From: Bog-159 sp049516155
GTDB lineage: Bacteria > Acidobacteriota > Terriglobia > Bryobacterales > Bryobacteraceae
NCBI GenBank assembly: GCA_049516155.1
Contig: JBEKTJ010000027.1
Span: 1 to 64,000, forward strand
Direction: 5' to 3'
DNA: 64,000 nt
This document shows positions 29,928 through 40,112 of this stretch, one piece after another; position 1 is the stretch's first letter, and every line of letters begins with the position of its first letter. The position numbers were made by a program, and so were the translations under genes. Under the pieces are notes generated by a model that saw only the letters and a list, made by a program, of their open reading frames with translations, had not been told where the DNA came from and searched no databases.

Positions 29928-32900
29928 ATGAGTCCGTCCCGCATATTTATACTGCGGCCTATTGCCACGTCTTTGCTCATGGTGGCGATCATGCTGACCG
30001 GCATGGTGGCTTACAAGCAATTGCCGATTTCGGCTTTGCCCGAGGTCGACTATCCTACCATCCAGGTGATCACGTTTTATCCTGGGGCTAGCCCGGACGT
30101 GATGGCATCGTCCGTCACGGCGCCGCTGGAGCGGCAGTTCGGGCAAGTGCCGGGCTTGCAGCAGATGACCTCCACCAGCTCGGACGGAAGTTCGGTGATC
30201 ACGCTGCAATTCAGCTTGAGCCTGAATATCGACGTGGCTGAGCAGGAGGTGCAGCAATCCATCAACGCTTCGGGAACCTACCTTCCCGTGGATCTTCCCA
30301 CCCCGCCGATCTACAGCAAGTCCAATCCGGCCGACACGCCGATTCTGACGCTGGCGCTGACTTCGAATGCGCTGCCGCTCTCGGCCGTCGAGGATTACGC
30401 CGATACGCGCCTGGCGCCCAAGATCTCGCAATTGCCAGGCGTCGGCTTGGTCAGCATCAGCGGCGGCCAGAAGCCAGCGGTGCGGATACAGGCCAACCCG
30501 ACTGCCATGGCCGCCTATGGCATCAACCTGGAGGATCTGCGCACGGGCATCGTAGCCGCAAACGTAAACCAGGCGAAGGGAAATTTCGACGGCCTGCACC
30601 AGGCTTATCAAATCGGCGCTAACGACCAGTTGCTTTCGAGCGCCGACTATAAGCCGATGATCATTGCGTACCGGAATGGCGCGCCGGTCAAATTGACGGA
30701 CGTGGCCAAGGTGGTGGACGACACCGAGAATGTCCGGCAAGCCGCCTGGATGAACGACATTCCGGCCGTCATTCTGAATATTCAGCGGCAGCCCGGCGCC
30801 AACATCATCGCGGTAGTCGATCGGGTCAAACTGCTGCTGCCCACCTTGACCACGAACCTGCCCAAATCCATCGACGTCAAGATTTTAACTGACCGGACTA
30901 ACACCATCCGGGCATCTGTAACGGATGTCCAGCTTGAGTTGTGCCTGACGGTGGTGTTGGTGGTGCTGGTGATGTTCGTTTTCTTGCGGAACGTAGCGGC
31001 CACCATTATTCCCAGCATTGCGGTGCCCCTTTCGCTGGTGGGCACCCTGGGCGTGATGTACATGCTGGGCTACAGCTTGAACAATCTGACGCTGATGGCT
31101 TTGACCATCGCCACCGGTTTCGTGGTGGACGACGCCATCGTGATGATTGAGAATATTTCGCGCTATATCGAGGAAGGCGAAGCCCCCTTGAAGGCGGCGC
31201 TGCAGGGATCCGCCCAGATCGGGTTCACGATCATATCGCTGACCATCTCGCTGATCGCCGTGCTGATCCCACTGTTGTTCATGGGCGATATTGTAGGCCG
31301 CCTGTTCCGCGAATTCGCGGTGACCCTGAGTGTCACGATCCTGGTTTCGGCGGTCGTATCGCTGACCTTGACGCCCATGATGGCGTCCAAGCTGCTGAAG
31401 CACAATCCCAAAGCCACCGAGGGACGCTTCTACCGCGCCTCCGAGGATGCTTTCAACTCGATCATCGCGTTCTACGGCAAGACATTGCAATTCGTGCTGC
31501 GCTTCCAGACCATTACGCTTTTGGTGGCGGTGGCGACCCTGGTGGTGACCATTCTCCTGTTTATCCGGATTCCCAAGGGGTTTTTCCCGATCCAAGACAC
31601 CGGCGTCATCCAGGGCATCTCAGAAGCGGCACAGACCGTGTCGTTCCGCGAAATGTCCACCGAACAGCAGGCGTTGGCGAAGATCATTATGAAGGATCCC
31701 GCGGTGGACAGCCTTTCCTCGTTCATTGGGATCGACGGCACCAACACCACCCTGAACAGCGGGCGCATTCAGATCAATCTCAAGCCGCTCGATGAGCGCA
31801 AAATCAACGCCAGCGACGTAATCCGGCGTCTGCAGCCGGAGCTGGCGGCGGTGCCTGGAATTACCTTGTTCATGCAGCCGGTGCAGGATATCAGCGTGGA
31901 AGACCGGGTGAGCCGCACGCAGTTCCAGTACACTCTGGAAGACGCGAACGCGGAGGAGTTGAATCGCCTGGCGCCGCAAATGGTCGAGAAGCTGAAGCAG
32001 CTTCCGGAGTTGCGCGATGTTGCGAGCGATCAGGAAGTGCTGGGGCTGCGGGCCGCGCTGGTATTCGACCGGTCGACGGCCTACCGGTTGGGAATCACGC
32101 CCTCGGAGATCGATCAGACGCTTTACGATGCCTATGGCCAGCGGCAGGTATCGACGATGTTCACGCAGTTGAACCAATACCACGTGATCCTGGAGGTGGC
32201 GCCCGGATTCGAGAACACTCCTCTGAATTTGCGGGACCTCTACATCCGGACCGGGATGGGGGCATCCTCCAGCAGCACGGGGCTGGTCTCGGGCGGGTCG
32301 GCGGCGACCCAAACTTATGGGCCGCAGAGCGGCTCGTCGGCATCGCTGGCGAGCGCATCCACGGCCTCGAGCGTGCTCAACTCGTCCATCGCTTCGAGCG
32401 GCGTGTTTGGTATCGCACCCCAATCCTCTACGGCGTTCAGCAACAGTGGCCAGGTACCGCTCAGTGCCTTCACCCACTTGCAGATGACCAGCGCGCCGAT
32501 TACGGTCAATCACCAGGGCCAGTTCCCGGTGGTTACACTTTCTTTCAACCTGGCGCCGGACGGTTCGCTGGGAGATGCCGTGAATGCCGTGAACCGGGTG
32601 AAGGACGAGATGAACATGCCCCCCAGCGTGCAAGCGGCCTTTCAGGGCACGGCGGAGGCTTTCCTGGCGTCCCTGGCGAACGAGCCCGTGCTGATCCTGG
32701 CGGCGCTAGTGACGGTTTACATCGTTTTGGGCGTCTTGTATGAGAGCTATATTCACCCCATCACGATTCTATCGACGCTGCCGTCGGCGGGAGTGGGCGC
32801 GCTGCTGTCTCTCTCGCTTTTCCACCAGGACTTCAGCGTGATCTCGTTAATCGGCATCATCCTGCTGATCGGCATTGTCAAGAAGAACGGCATCATGATG

Positions 32901-33230
32901 ATCGACTTCGCCTTGGAAGCCGAGCGCAAGGAGGGCCGGCCGCCGGAAGAGGCGATTTATCAGGCCTGCTTGCTGCGATTCCGGCCGATTATGATGACCA
33001 CCATGGCGGCATTGCTGGGCGCGGTACCGCTGGCTTTCGGCAGCGGCACCGGATCGGAGCTGCGGCGGCCTTTGGGTATTACCATGATCGGCGGGCTGAT
33101 CTTCAGCCAAGCCCTGACGCTGTACACGACGCCTGTAATCTATCTTTGGTTCGACCGCCTGGCCAGGCGATTTTCGCACGAGGGAGAACAGCGCCAGATC
33201 GATCCGGGCGCGGAGCCCATGGGGGCCTAA
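29928..33230 (+). CDS. mdtB: RND efflux pump permease 1 (HAE1/MdtB-like) with Ser/Ala-rich insertion
   Basis: A 1100-residue inner-membrane proton antiporter of the hydrophobe/amphiphile RND family. Twelve membrane segments in the usual 1+5+1+5 pattern, including the proton-relay Asp pair in GFVVDDAIVMIENI, and two large periplasmic loops; C-terminal YTTPVIYLWFDRLARR. It is about 60 residues longer than its relatives because of a low-complexity insert (bases about 32235-32455, TGMGASSSST to FSNSGQ) just before VPLSAF. It starts directly after the adaptor gene and is followed by 132 bp with three hairpins. Confidence 0.93.
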   Translation: MSPSRIFILRPIATSLLMVAIMLTGMVAYKQLPISALPEVDYPTIQVITFYPGASPDVMASSVTAPLERQFGQVPGLQQMTSTSSDGSSVITLQFSLSLNIDVAEQEVQQSINASGTYLPVDLPTPPIYSKSNPADTPILTLALTSNALPLSAVEDYADTRLAPKISQLPGVGLVSISGGQKPAVRIQANPTAMAAYGINLEDLRTGIVAANVNQAKGNFDGLHQAYQIGANDQLLSSADYKPMIIAYRNGAPVKLTDVAKVVDDTENVRQAAWMNDIPAVILNIQRQPGANIIAVVDRVKLLLPTLTTNLPKSIDVKILTDRTNTIRASVTDVQLELCLTVVLVVLVMFVFLRNVAATIIPSIAVPLSLVGTLGVMYMLGYSLNNLTLMALTIATGFVVDDAIVMIENISRYIEEGEAPLKAALQGSAQIGFTIISLTISLIAVLIPLLFMGDIVGRLFREFAVTLSVTILVSAVVSLTLTPMMASKLLKHNPKATEGRFYRASEDAFNSIIAFYGKTLQFVLRFQTITLLVAVATLVVTILLFIRIPKGFFPIQDTGVIQGISEAAQTVSFREMSTEQQALAKIIMKDPAVDSLSSFIGIDGTNTTLNSGRIQINLKPLDERKINASDVIRRLQPELAAVPGITLFMQPVQDISVEDRVSRTQFQYTLEDANAEELNRLAPQMVEKLKQLPELRDVASDQEVLGLRAALVFDRSTAYRLGITPSEIDQTLYDAYGQRQVSTMFTQLNQYHVILEVAPGFENTPLNLRDLYIRTGMGASSSSTGLVSGGSAATQTYGPQSGSSASLASASTASSVLNSSIASSGVFGIAPQSSTAFSNSGQVPLSAFTHLQMTSAPITVNHQGQFPVVTLSFNLAPDGSLGDAVNAVNRVKDEMNMPPSVQAAFQGTAEAFLASLANEPVLILAALVTVYIVLGVLYESYIHPITILSTLPSAGVGALLSLSLFHQDFSVISLIGIILLIGIVKKNGIMMIDFALEAERKEGRPPEEAIYQACLLRFRPIMMTTMAALLGAVPLAFGSGTGSELRRPLGITMIGGLIFSQALTLYTTPVIYLWFDRLARRFSHEGEQRQIDPGAEPMGA

Positions 33231-33245
33231 GGATGTCTTGTGGGG

Positions 33246-33301
33246 CGGCCAATCTTGGCCGCAGCCGCCTCTTCAGGCGGCCAGCCGGCTGAAAGCCGGC
33301 T
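33246..33301 (+). repeat. Three consecutive intergenic hairpins
   Basis: CGGCC/GGCCG (33246-33261), GCCGCCT-CTTC-AGGCGGC (33264-33281), and AGCCGGCT-GAA-AGCCGGCT (33283-33301) are placed one after another, in the 132-bp gap inside the efflux operon. No T-run follows. They may be REP-like elements or mRNA-stabilising or partial termination structures that tune pump 1 against pump 2. Confidence 0.55.
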
Positions 33302-33362
33302 TAGGGCAGCATCGCCCGACCTTCAAGGCGAACAGACTGATGGATAGTAGTAGATCACGGCC

Positions 33363-36300
33363 ATGAATATTTCCGAGCTGTTTATCAGGCGGCCGGTCGC
33401 CACCACGCTGCTGACCATCGCGATCGCGCTGGCCGGGATGGTGGCTTTCCGTATTCTTCCGGTTTCGCCGCTGCCGCAAGTCGATTTTCCGACCGTATCG
33501 GTTTCGGCATCGCTGCCGGGCGCGAGCCCCGAAACCATGGCCTCCTCGGTCGCCACCCCTCTGGAACGGCAGTTCGGCCGCATTGCATCGGTCACCGAGA
33601 TGACTTCGTCCAGCAGCCTGGGGGCGACGAGCATCACGATGCAGTTCGATCTCAACCGGAACATCGACGCAGCGGCCCGCGACGTGCAGGCGGCCATTAA
33701 CGCGGCGCGCGGGTACCTTCCGGCCAATCTTCCGATGAATCCCACTTACCGCAAGGTAAATCCGGCGGATTCTCCCATCGTCTTGCTGGCGTTGACATCG
33801 CCGATTCTCTCCAAGGCCCAGATGTACGATGCGGCGTCGTCCATCATGGCGCAGAAGCTTTCGCAGATAACCGGCGTCGGCCAGGTTGTCGTGGGAGGCA
33901 GCGCTCTGCCCGGAGTGCGCGTGGAACTGAATCCCACGGCCCTGAACAAGTATGGCATCGGCCTGGAGCAGGTGCGGGGCGTGCTTGCCGCGGCCAATGC
34001 CAACAACCCCAAAGGGCATTTCTCCGACGCCAACCACATATGGGAGGTCGGCGCCAACGATCAGATCTTCAAGGCCATCGACTATGCACCGTTGATCGTG
34101 GCATACCACAACGGAGCCGCGGTGCGCATCTCGGATGTGGGCGAAGCGGTGGACTCCGTGGAGGATCTGCGGAATTCGGGCTACGCCAACGGCCGGCCGT
34201 CGGTTTTGGTCGTCATCTTCCGCCAGCCGGGCGCGAACATCATCGATACGGTGGATCGCATCCGCGCCATGATTCCGATCTTGCAGGCGTCGGTCCCCCA
34301 ATCCATTCATATCCAAGTGGCCATGGATCAAACCGTCACCATTCGCGCCTCGGTGCATGACGTGGAATGGACGCTGATGCTTTCTGTGCTGCTGGTCGTC
34401 CTTGTGGTTTTCTTCTTCCTGCGCAACGTACGCACCACCATGATACCCAGCGTGGCCGTTCCGGTATCGCTGATTGGAACGTTCGGCGTAATGTACCTGC
34501 TGAACTTCAGCATCGACAACTTGTCTTTGATGGCGCTGACGATCTCCACCGGTTTTGTGGTGGATGACGCGATTGTGGTGATCGAGAACATCACGCGTTA
34601 TCTGGAACAGGGCATGCGTCCATTTCAAGCGGCGCTCAAGGGAGCCCAGGAGATTGGATTCACCGTACTGTCCATGAGTTTGTCCTTGATCGCCGTCTTC
34701 ATTCCGTTGCTGCTGATGGGTGGCATTGTGGGCCGGCTCTTCCGCGAGTTTGCGGTTACCCTGTCGGTGGCCATCTCGGTTTCCCTCGTGGTTTCGCTTA
34801 CGACTACGCCCATGATGTGCGCACACTTGTTGAAGGAGCACACCGAGCATGGCTGGCTGTACCGGACCAGCGAACGCTTCTTCACCTGGATCATCAATAC
34901 CTATGGGACGACACTCTCCGTTGCGCTCAACCACGCGCCCATTACGCTGGCCATTCTTCTGGCTACCATTGCCCTGAACGGTTACCTGTTTGTGCGGGTG
35001 CCGAAGGGATTCTTCCCGCAGCAGGACAACGGAAGGTTGATGGGCCAAATTACAGGCGACCAGGACACTTCGTTTCAGTCCATGGATCGGATTGTGCGGC
35101 AGATGGTGGATATCGTGGATAAAGACCCGGGCGTCGACACCGTCAACGGATTTACTGGCGGCGGGGGCGGCCCTGGGGGCGGCACGGCCAATCAGGCGCG
35201 TATGTTCATCTCCCTCAGACCGCTTGAGGAGAGGAAAGTTCCGGTAGACCAGATCATCGCGCGGCTGCGGCCCAAACTGGCGCGCATACCGGGCGCGACT
35301 CTCTATATGCAGGCGTCCCAAGACCTGAGAATCGGCGGACGTTCCAGCGCCGCCCTCTATCAATACACCATGCTATGCGACAACCTGCAGGACCTTAACG
35401 ATTACGCTCCCCGGATGCTGCAGGAACTGAAAACGATCCCGATCATCGCGGACGTGAACAGCGACCAACAGAACCGCGGCCTGCAATCCATGGTGGTGTA
35501 CGACCGCAAGACGGCCGCGCGCTTTGGCATCTCTTCGCAATTGCTGGACAACGTCCTGTACGACGCGTTCGGCCAGCGCCAGGTCTCCACCATGTATACA
35601 TCGCTGAATCAATATCACGTGGTGATGGAGGCGGCGCCGCCATATTGGCAGAACCCGCTGTCGTTGCGCGACATTTACGTGCAGGCGCCGAACGGCTCGC
35701 AAATCCCATTGGACGCTATCGCCAGCTACGCCCCGACCACCGCTCCGTTGGCGGTGACCCATCAGGGCCTTGGCCCGGCGACTACTATCTCGTTCAACCT
35801 GCAGCCGGGCGTGGCGCTGGGAGATGCGGTGGAAGCCATCACCCGGGCGGCGGCCAGCGTGGGTCTGCCGCGCAGCATCCAGACACGGTTCGCCGGAACG
35901 GCGCAAGCCTACCAGGATTCTCTCGGGAATGAACCGATCCTGATCGCGGCCGCGCTGGCAGCGGTTTATATCGTGCTGGGAATTCTTTACGAAAGCTACG
36001 TTCATCCCATTACGATTCTTTCCACGCTGCCTTCGGCCGGCGTAGGCGCGCTGCTGGCGTTGATGCTTACCCACACGGATCTGAGTATTATCGCCATGAT
36101 CGGCATCATTTTGCTGATTGGTATCGTAAAGAAGAACGCTATTATGATGATCGATTTCGCGTTGGCCGCCGAGCGCAACGAAGGCAAGAATTCCCGCGAC
36201 TCGATTTTCGAAGCATGTCTGCTGCGCTTCCGCCCTATTCTGATGACCACCATGGCAGCCATGCTGGGGGCATTACCTCTGGCACTCGGTAGCGGCGTGG

Positions 36301-36479
36301 GATCGGAGTTGCGCCGCCCGCTCGGGATCACCATCATCGGCGGGCTGTTGGTCAGCCAGCTACTGACGCTCTACACCACCCCGGTGGTATATCTCTACTT
36401 CGACCGGCTGCAGCATTGGTGGTATCGCGTTCGCCACAAGGCGCCGCCCGAAGCGCAGCCGCTGGGATCCGAAATCTGA
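33363..36479 (+). CDS. mdtC: RND efflux pump permease 2 (HAE1/MdtC-like)
   Basis: A 1038-residue RND permease of the usual length, with 12 membrane segments and the same proton-relay motif GFVVDDAIVVIENI; its periplasmic loop reads YVQAPNGSQIPLDAIASY with no insert. Paired different permeases in one operon are the hallmark of MdtBC-type heteromeric pumps. The stop shares one base with the start of the outer membrane factor gene (TGATG), so translation is coupled. Confidence 0.93.
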   Translation: MNISELFIRRPVATTLLTIAIALAGMVAFRILPVSPLPQVDFPTVSVSASLPGASPETMASSVATPLERQFGRIASVTEMTSSSSLGATSITMQFDLNRNIDAAARDVQAAINAARGYLPANLPMNPTYRKVNPADSPIVLLALTSPILSKAQMYDAASSIMAQKLSQITGVGQVVVGGSALPGVRVELNPTALNKYGIGLEQVRGVLAAANANNPKGHFSDANHIWEVGANDQIFKAIDYAPLIVAYHNGAAVRISDVGEAVDSVEDLRNSGYANGRPSVLVVIFRQPGANIIDTVDRIRAMIPILQASVPQSIHIQVAMDQTVTIRASVHDVEWTLMLSVLLVVLVVFFFLRNVRTTMIPSVAVPVSLIGTFGVMYLLNFSIDNLSLMALTISTGFVVDDAIVVIENITRYLEQGMRPFQAALKGAQEIGFTVLSMSLSLIAVFIPLLLMGGIVGRLFREFAVTLSVAISVSLVVSLTTTPMMCAHLLKEHTEHGWLYRTSERFFTWIINTYGTTLSVALNHAPITLAILLATIALNGYLFVRVPKGFFPQQDNGRLMGQITGDQDTSFQSMDRIVRQMVDIVDKDPGVDTVNGFTGGGGGPGGGTANQARMFISLRPLEERKVPVDQIIARLRPKLARIPGATLYMQASQDLRIGGRSSAALYQYTMLCDNLQDLNDYAPRMLQELKTIPIIADVNSDQQNRGLQSMVVYDRKTAARFGISSQLLDNVLYDAFGQRQVSTMYTSLNQYHVVMEAAPPYWQNPLSLRDIYVQAPNGSQIPLDAIASYAPTTAPLAVTHQGLGPATTISFNLQPGVALGDAVEAITRAAASVGLPRSIQTRFAGTAQAYQDSLGNEPILIAAALAAVYIVLGILYESYVHPITILSTLPSAGVGALLALMLTHTDLSIIAMIGIILLIGIVKKNAIMMIDFALAAERNEGKNSRDSIFEACLLRFRPILMTTMAAMLGALPLALGSGVGSELRRPLGITIIGGLLVSQLLTLYTTPVVYLYFDRLQHWWYRVRHKAPPEAQPLGSEI

Positions 36480-37927
36480 TGCGCACCTCTCTGCTCTTCC
36501 CTCTCTCCAGTCTGCTGCTGCTTTCCAGCGCGTGCATGGTGGGGCCCAACTACAAACGTCCGGCCGCGCCGCAGACTCCCGCTTACAAAGAGCCCGCGCC
36601 CGAAGGCTGGAAAGAAGCGCAGCCTAACGACGGCGCCATCAAGGGCAAGTGGTGGGAACTCTACAACGACCCGCAGCTCAACGCGCTCGAAGATCAGGTC
36701 AGTATCTCGAACCAGAACGTGCTGGTGGCCGAGGCTAACTTCCGCGCGGCCCGCTATGCCGTGGAAATCGCGCGGGCGGGCCTGTTGCCCACCGTTTCGA
36801 TCGGGCCGTCGGTCGGGATTTCGCGATCGCTGGGAGTCACCTCCACCGGGCAGGTCGCGGGCGGCACTGCCTCGATCTACGATCTTTCGGGGAGCGCTTC
36901 CTGGACTGCCGATATTTGGGGCAGCGTCCGCCGCGGCGTGCGGGCTGCCCAGGAAACGGCCCAAGCCGACTTCGCGCTCTTAGAGAACGCGCGGCTCTCT
37001 TACCAGTCGGACCTGGCCCAGGACTACTTCGAGCTGCACGGCAGCGATGCCGAGATTGACTTACTCAAGGCCACCGTCAAGTCATATGAAGACTACCTCA
37101 CGTTGACGCAGAACCGTTACAAGGCCGGTGTGGCTTCCGGCGGCGACGTGGCGCTGGCGCGGACCCAGTTGGACACTACCCGGGCACAGTTGATCGATCT
37201 GGGCGTGGCGCGCGCGCAGTATGAGCACGCCATCGCCATCCTGGCGGGCAAGCCGCCCGCATCCGTAAGCATTCCCGCCGAGGTCTTAAAGACGCCCCCG
37301 CCCGCTGTCCCGGTGGGCGTGCCATCCGCTCTGCTGGAACGCCGTCCCGATATCGCCGCCGCGGAACGCACTATGGCTTCGACCAACGAGCAGATCGGCA
37401 TCGCGGTGGCCGCCTATTATCCGACACTGACCTTGAGCGCGTCCGGCGGTTTTGAAGCCACGGATATCGCCAAATGGTTCTCGCTGCCCAGCCGCTTCTG
37501 GTCGTTGGGAGCGGCGTTGTCGGAAACGGTTTTCGAGGGCGGCAAGCGTGGCGCGCAAGTGAAGATGACCGAGGCTCAGTACGATGCCACCGTGGCGACT
37601 TACCGCCAGACAGTGCTCACCGCGTTCCAGCAAGTGGAGGACAATCTGGCCGCTCTGCGTATTCTCGCTCAGGAAGCTACGGCTCTGGATCTGGCGGTAA
37701 AGGCAGCCAAGGACTCTCTAGACATCGCCACCTATCAATACAAAGCCGGCACGGTCGACTATCTGACTGTCATTACGGCGCAGGCTACCTACCTGGCCGA
37801 TGAGCAGACCGCCGTCAGCGTCCTGCAGCGCCGTCTGACTTCAAGCGTCTTGCTGATCCAGGCCCTGGGCGGCGGATGGGATGCGTCCGAGGTGCCCAGC
37901 GCCGGCGAACTGCGGCGCGGCCTGTAG
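36479..37927 (+). CDS. oprM: Outer membrane efflux factor (OprM/NodT family)
   Basis: A 482-residue TolC-like outer-membrane lipoprotein. Signal peptide with cysteine at residue 19 (LLLSSACMVGPNYKRP), then two pairs of long heptad helices with WWELYNDPQLNALE and LLERRPDIAAAERTMASTN, the OprM family marks. The ATG at 36479 is chosen because it gives the lipoprotein signal; an in-frame start at 36416 lies within the permease gene. It completes the tripartite pump. Symbol given by family only. Confidence 0.9.
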   Translation: MRTSLLFPLSSLLLLSSACMVGPNYKRPAAPQTPAYKEPAPEGWKEAQPNDGAIKGKWWELYNDPQLNALEDQVSISNQNVLVAEANFRAARYAVEIARAGLLPTVSIGPSVGISRSLGVTSTGQVAGGTASIYDLSGSASWTADIWGSVRRGVRAAQETAQADFALLENARLSYQSDLAQDYFELHGSDAEIDLLKATVKSYEDYLTLTQNRYKAGVASGGDVALARTQLDTTRAQLIDLGVARAQYEHAIAILAGKPPASVSIPAEVLKTPPPAVPVGVPSALLERRPDIAAAERTMASTNEQIGIAVAAYYPTLTLSASGGFEATDIAKWFSLPSRFWSLGAALSETVFEGGKRGAQVKMTEAQYDATVATYRQTVLTAFQQVEDNLAALRILAQEATALDLAVKAAKDSLDIATYQYKAGTVDYLTVITAQATYLADEQTAVSVLQRRLTSSVLLIQALGGGWDASEVPSAGELRRGL

Positions 37928-37933
37928 GTCCCC

Positions 37934-39094
37934 ATGCGCGAGGTACGCGTCAACCGCAAAGCGGCCCGCCGGGTCGCGTCGGGCCATCTCTGGATTTTCG
38001 AAAGCGATATCGTGGATAAGGGCGGCGCGGAGGCGGGCGCCGCGGTCAAGGTGGTCAATCTCGCCGGGAAGCCCCTCGGCACGGCCCACTTCAGCTCCAC
38101 TTCGCAGATTGGCTTGCGAATGCTATCGCAGAATGTGGAGGAGATTGGCCGCGAATTCTTTGCGCAGCGGCTGGCGGCGGCCGAGGCCCATCGCCGCCTC
38201 GTGGTGAGCGGCACCGACGCTTATCGCGTGGTTTACGGGGAAGGCGATCTGCTGCCCGCGCTGGTTGTGGATCGCTATGCGGACTGGCTCGTCATGCAAA
38301 CCCTCAACCAGGGCATGGACGGCATCCGCGAGTCGATCGTGGCCAGCCTGGTGGAGCTATTTTCGCCGCGCGGCATCGTGGCGCGCAACGATTCGGCCGT
38401 GCGGGCCAAGGAAGCTTTGCCGCTCGAATCCGGCGTGGTCTACGGCGAGGCGCCCGATACCGTGGATTTCCGGATGAATGGCCTGCGCCTGCAGGCGGAT
38501 TTGCTGCACGGCCAGAAGACCGGCGCCTTTCTCGACCAGCGGGAAAACTATATCGCGGCGGCCCGCTACGCCCGCGGCAAGGCGCTCGATTGTTTCACTT
38601 CCTCCGGCGGCTTCGCCTTGCATCTGGCTTCCGTCTGCGAATCGGTGGAGGCCTTGGATAGCTCCGGCGCGGCGCTGGCCACCGCCGGCCGCAATGCCGC
38701 GCGCAACGGCATTTCCAATATCGAATTCCGCCAAGCGGACGTCTTCGTCGTGCTGGCGGCCTATGCGTCCGCGCGGCGCCAGTTTCAGACGGTGGTGCTC
38801 GACCCGCCGGCTTTCGCCAAGTCGCGCAGCACGCTCGAAGGCGCCATCCGCGGCTACAAGGAAATCAATTTGCGGGCGCTGCGGCTGTTGGGTCCGGGCG
38901 GCATTCTGGTGACGTGTTCGTGCTCGCAACGTTTGACTGAAGCGGCGTTCCTGGAGTTGATCGCGCAAGCCGCGCTGGATGCCGGGCGGCAATTGCGGGT
39001 ATTGGAGCGCCGTACGCAAGGGCCGGATCATCCTATCCTGCTGACGGTGCCGGAGACACATTACTTGAAGTGTTTGATACTGCAAGTAGTATGA
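37934..39094 (+). CDS. Class I SAM-dependent rRNA methyltransferase (RlmI-like)
   Basis: A 386-residue cytosolic enzyme. The N-terminal PUA-type domain begins RKAARRVASGHLWIFESDI; the Rossmann part has GKALDCFTSSGGFALHLA (SAM site) and the NPPY-like motif LDPPAFAKS typical of 23S rRNA m5C methyltransferases of the RlmI/YccW type. CSCS supplies the conserved cysteine. The exact rRNA position is not determined. It follows the efflux operon by 6 bp and is convergent with the endolysin-like gene, whose stop is 2 bp away. Confidence 0.9.
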   Translation: MREVRVNRKAARRVASGHLWIFESDIVDKGGAEAGAAVKVVNLAGKPLGTAHFSSTSQIGLRMLSQNVEEIGREFFAQRLAAAEAHRRLVVSGTDAYRVVYGEGDLLPALVVDRYADWLVMQTLNQGMDGIRESIVASLVELFSPRGIVARNDSAVRAKEALPLESGVVYGEAPDTVDFRMNGLRLQADLLHGQKTGAFLDQRENYIAAARYARGKALDCFTSSGGFALHLASVCESVEALDSSGAALATAGRNAARNGISNIEFRQADVFVVLAAYASARRQFQTVVLDPPAFAKSRSTLEGAIRGYKEINLRALRLLGPGGILVTCSCSQRLTEAAFLELIAQAALDAGRQLRVLERRTQGPDHPILLTVPETHYLKCLILQVV

Positions 39095-39096
39095 TG

Positions 39097-39603
39097 TTAT
39101 GCGTTCAGGCGGGAAAGCCAGCCTGTCAGATCGCCGGCCAACTGCGCATTGTCCGTCGCGATTTGCTGATAGCGCTGCGCCGCCAGTTGCTTGAATTCCG
39201 CCAGGAGTTGCACCGGATCGAGGGCGTTGATTTGGGCGATCGAAATCGGCCCCAGGACGCCATCCACAGTACATTGGCCGCCGCAGGCGTTCACCGCCGA
39301 TTGCAGTAGCTTCAGCGCCGCCGGCCCCATGTTCACGGTCAGATCGAAGACCTTGTCGGCAAGGCTCTGATCGGCAATGGATCCCATGGAATAGCGATTC
39401 CAGAAGTAAGTCTGATAAATCGCGGACGCGTCCGCGACGCTGAGATTTTGGATAAAGCTCTCATCGGCATCGGGCTTGTAGCCGGAGCTTTGCACGAACG
39501 CTAGAGTGATCCCGTGGTTCACGATTTCCCCGGTTACCGTATTGTGAAAGAACCCGCCCTCGTTTTGCAGGGTAATCGCTACGGCTGGTTGAAAGTCCGC
39601 CAT
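39097..39603 (-). CDS. GH108-type lysozyme-like protein with C-terminal peptidoglycan-binding region
   Basis: A 168-residue protein. The N-terminal half has ITLQNEGGFFHNTVTGEIVNHGI, the GH108 EGG motif with its catalytic Glu, then YFWNRYSMGSI; the C-terminal half has CGGQCTVDGVLGPISIAQIN, typical of the peptidoglycan-binding partner domain (PG_binding_3). Together these are the parts of phage-type endolysins. No signal peptide or holin gene is adjacent, so export route is unknown. A cargo phage origin is possible. Confidence 0.82.
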   Translation of the reverse strand: MADFQPAVAITLQNEGGFFHNTVTGEIVNHGITLAFVQSSGYKPDADESFIQNLSVADASAIYQTYFWNRYSMGSIADQSLADKVFDLTVNMGPAALKLLQSAVNACGGQCTVDGVLGPISIAQINALDPVQLLAEFKQLAAQRYQQIATDNAQLAGDLTGWLSRLNA

Positions 39604-39631
39604 TGTGATACACGCTCCTCCATTGATGTTA

Positions 39632-40103
39632 CTACGCGAGGACGACGACGGCCGCTACCAGCTTGTAGCACACGCCGTCCAGCGAATCGCCAAGGCTGAT
39701 CGTGAAGAGGATTGTGCCATCCTCGGAAATTCCGAGATCGCTGGAGCGATAGTCGCCTTCGTCGCGCCGCTGTAGAGGTCCGGCATAAGCCGGATCCGTC
39801 ACCGGCAAGTCGTACGAGACCCCTCCAAGCTGGAAGAGGACGCGCGGCATATTACGCAGTTCGTAGGTGTTGAATTCGGCGTGCCATCGGATATCGCCGG
39901 GCTGCACCAGCACGAGCGACTCTCGCGCCGGCCGGCTCTGAAACTACGCGTCCGGAACGGACCTCCCTTGTTACCGAAGAGTAAAGGCCCTGGCGCACCG
40001 CAGCCGACGCGAATCCGCCGCCCGCGTCCGCGCGCAGCCCGGTCAGGCACCGGTTGTTCCACATATACGATTTCGCCGGACAGATCAGGTCGACCGAGGG
40101 CAC
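39632..40103 (-). pseudogene. Frameshifted dual-OB-domain protein gene
   Basis: From GTG at 40103 the frame reads VDLICPAKSYMWNNRCLTGL, the N-terminal signature of dual-OB proteins, then drifts after GLYSSVTREV to an unrelated end. A second frame opens only after an internal TAG (about 39945) and gives LVQPGDIRWHAEFNTYELRN, then FQLGGVSYDLPVTDP and FTISLGDSLDGVCYKLVAAV, the family's C-terminal block. A deletion with frameshift separates the halves. It follows two DUF488 genes, with which dual-OB genes commonly co-occur. Assigned from remembered family patterns. Confidence 0.65.
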
Positions 40104-40112
40104 GGAGCCGTC

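Noticed and set aside
33273..35363. A very long open frame antisense to RND permease 2
   Set aside because: It mirrors the GC-rich third-position pattern of the real gene, has a His/Arg-rich nonsense composition and no ribosome site.
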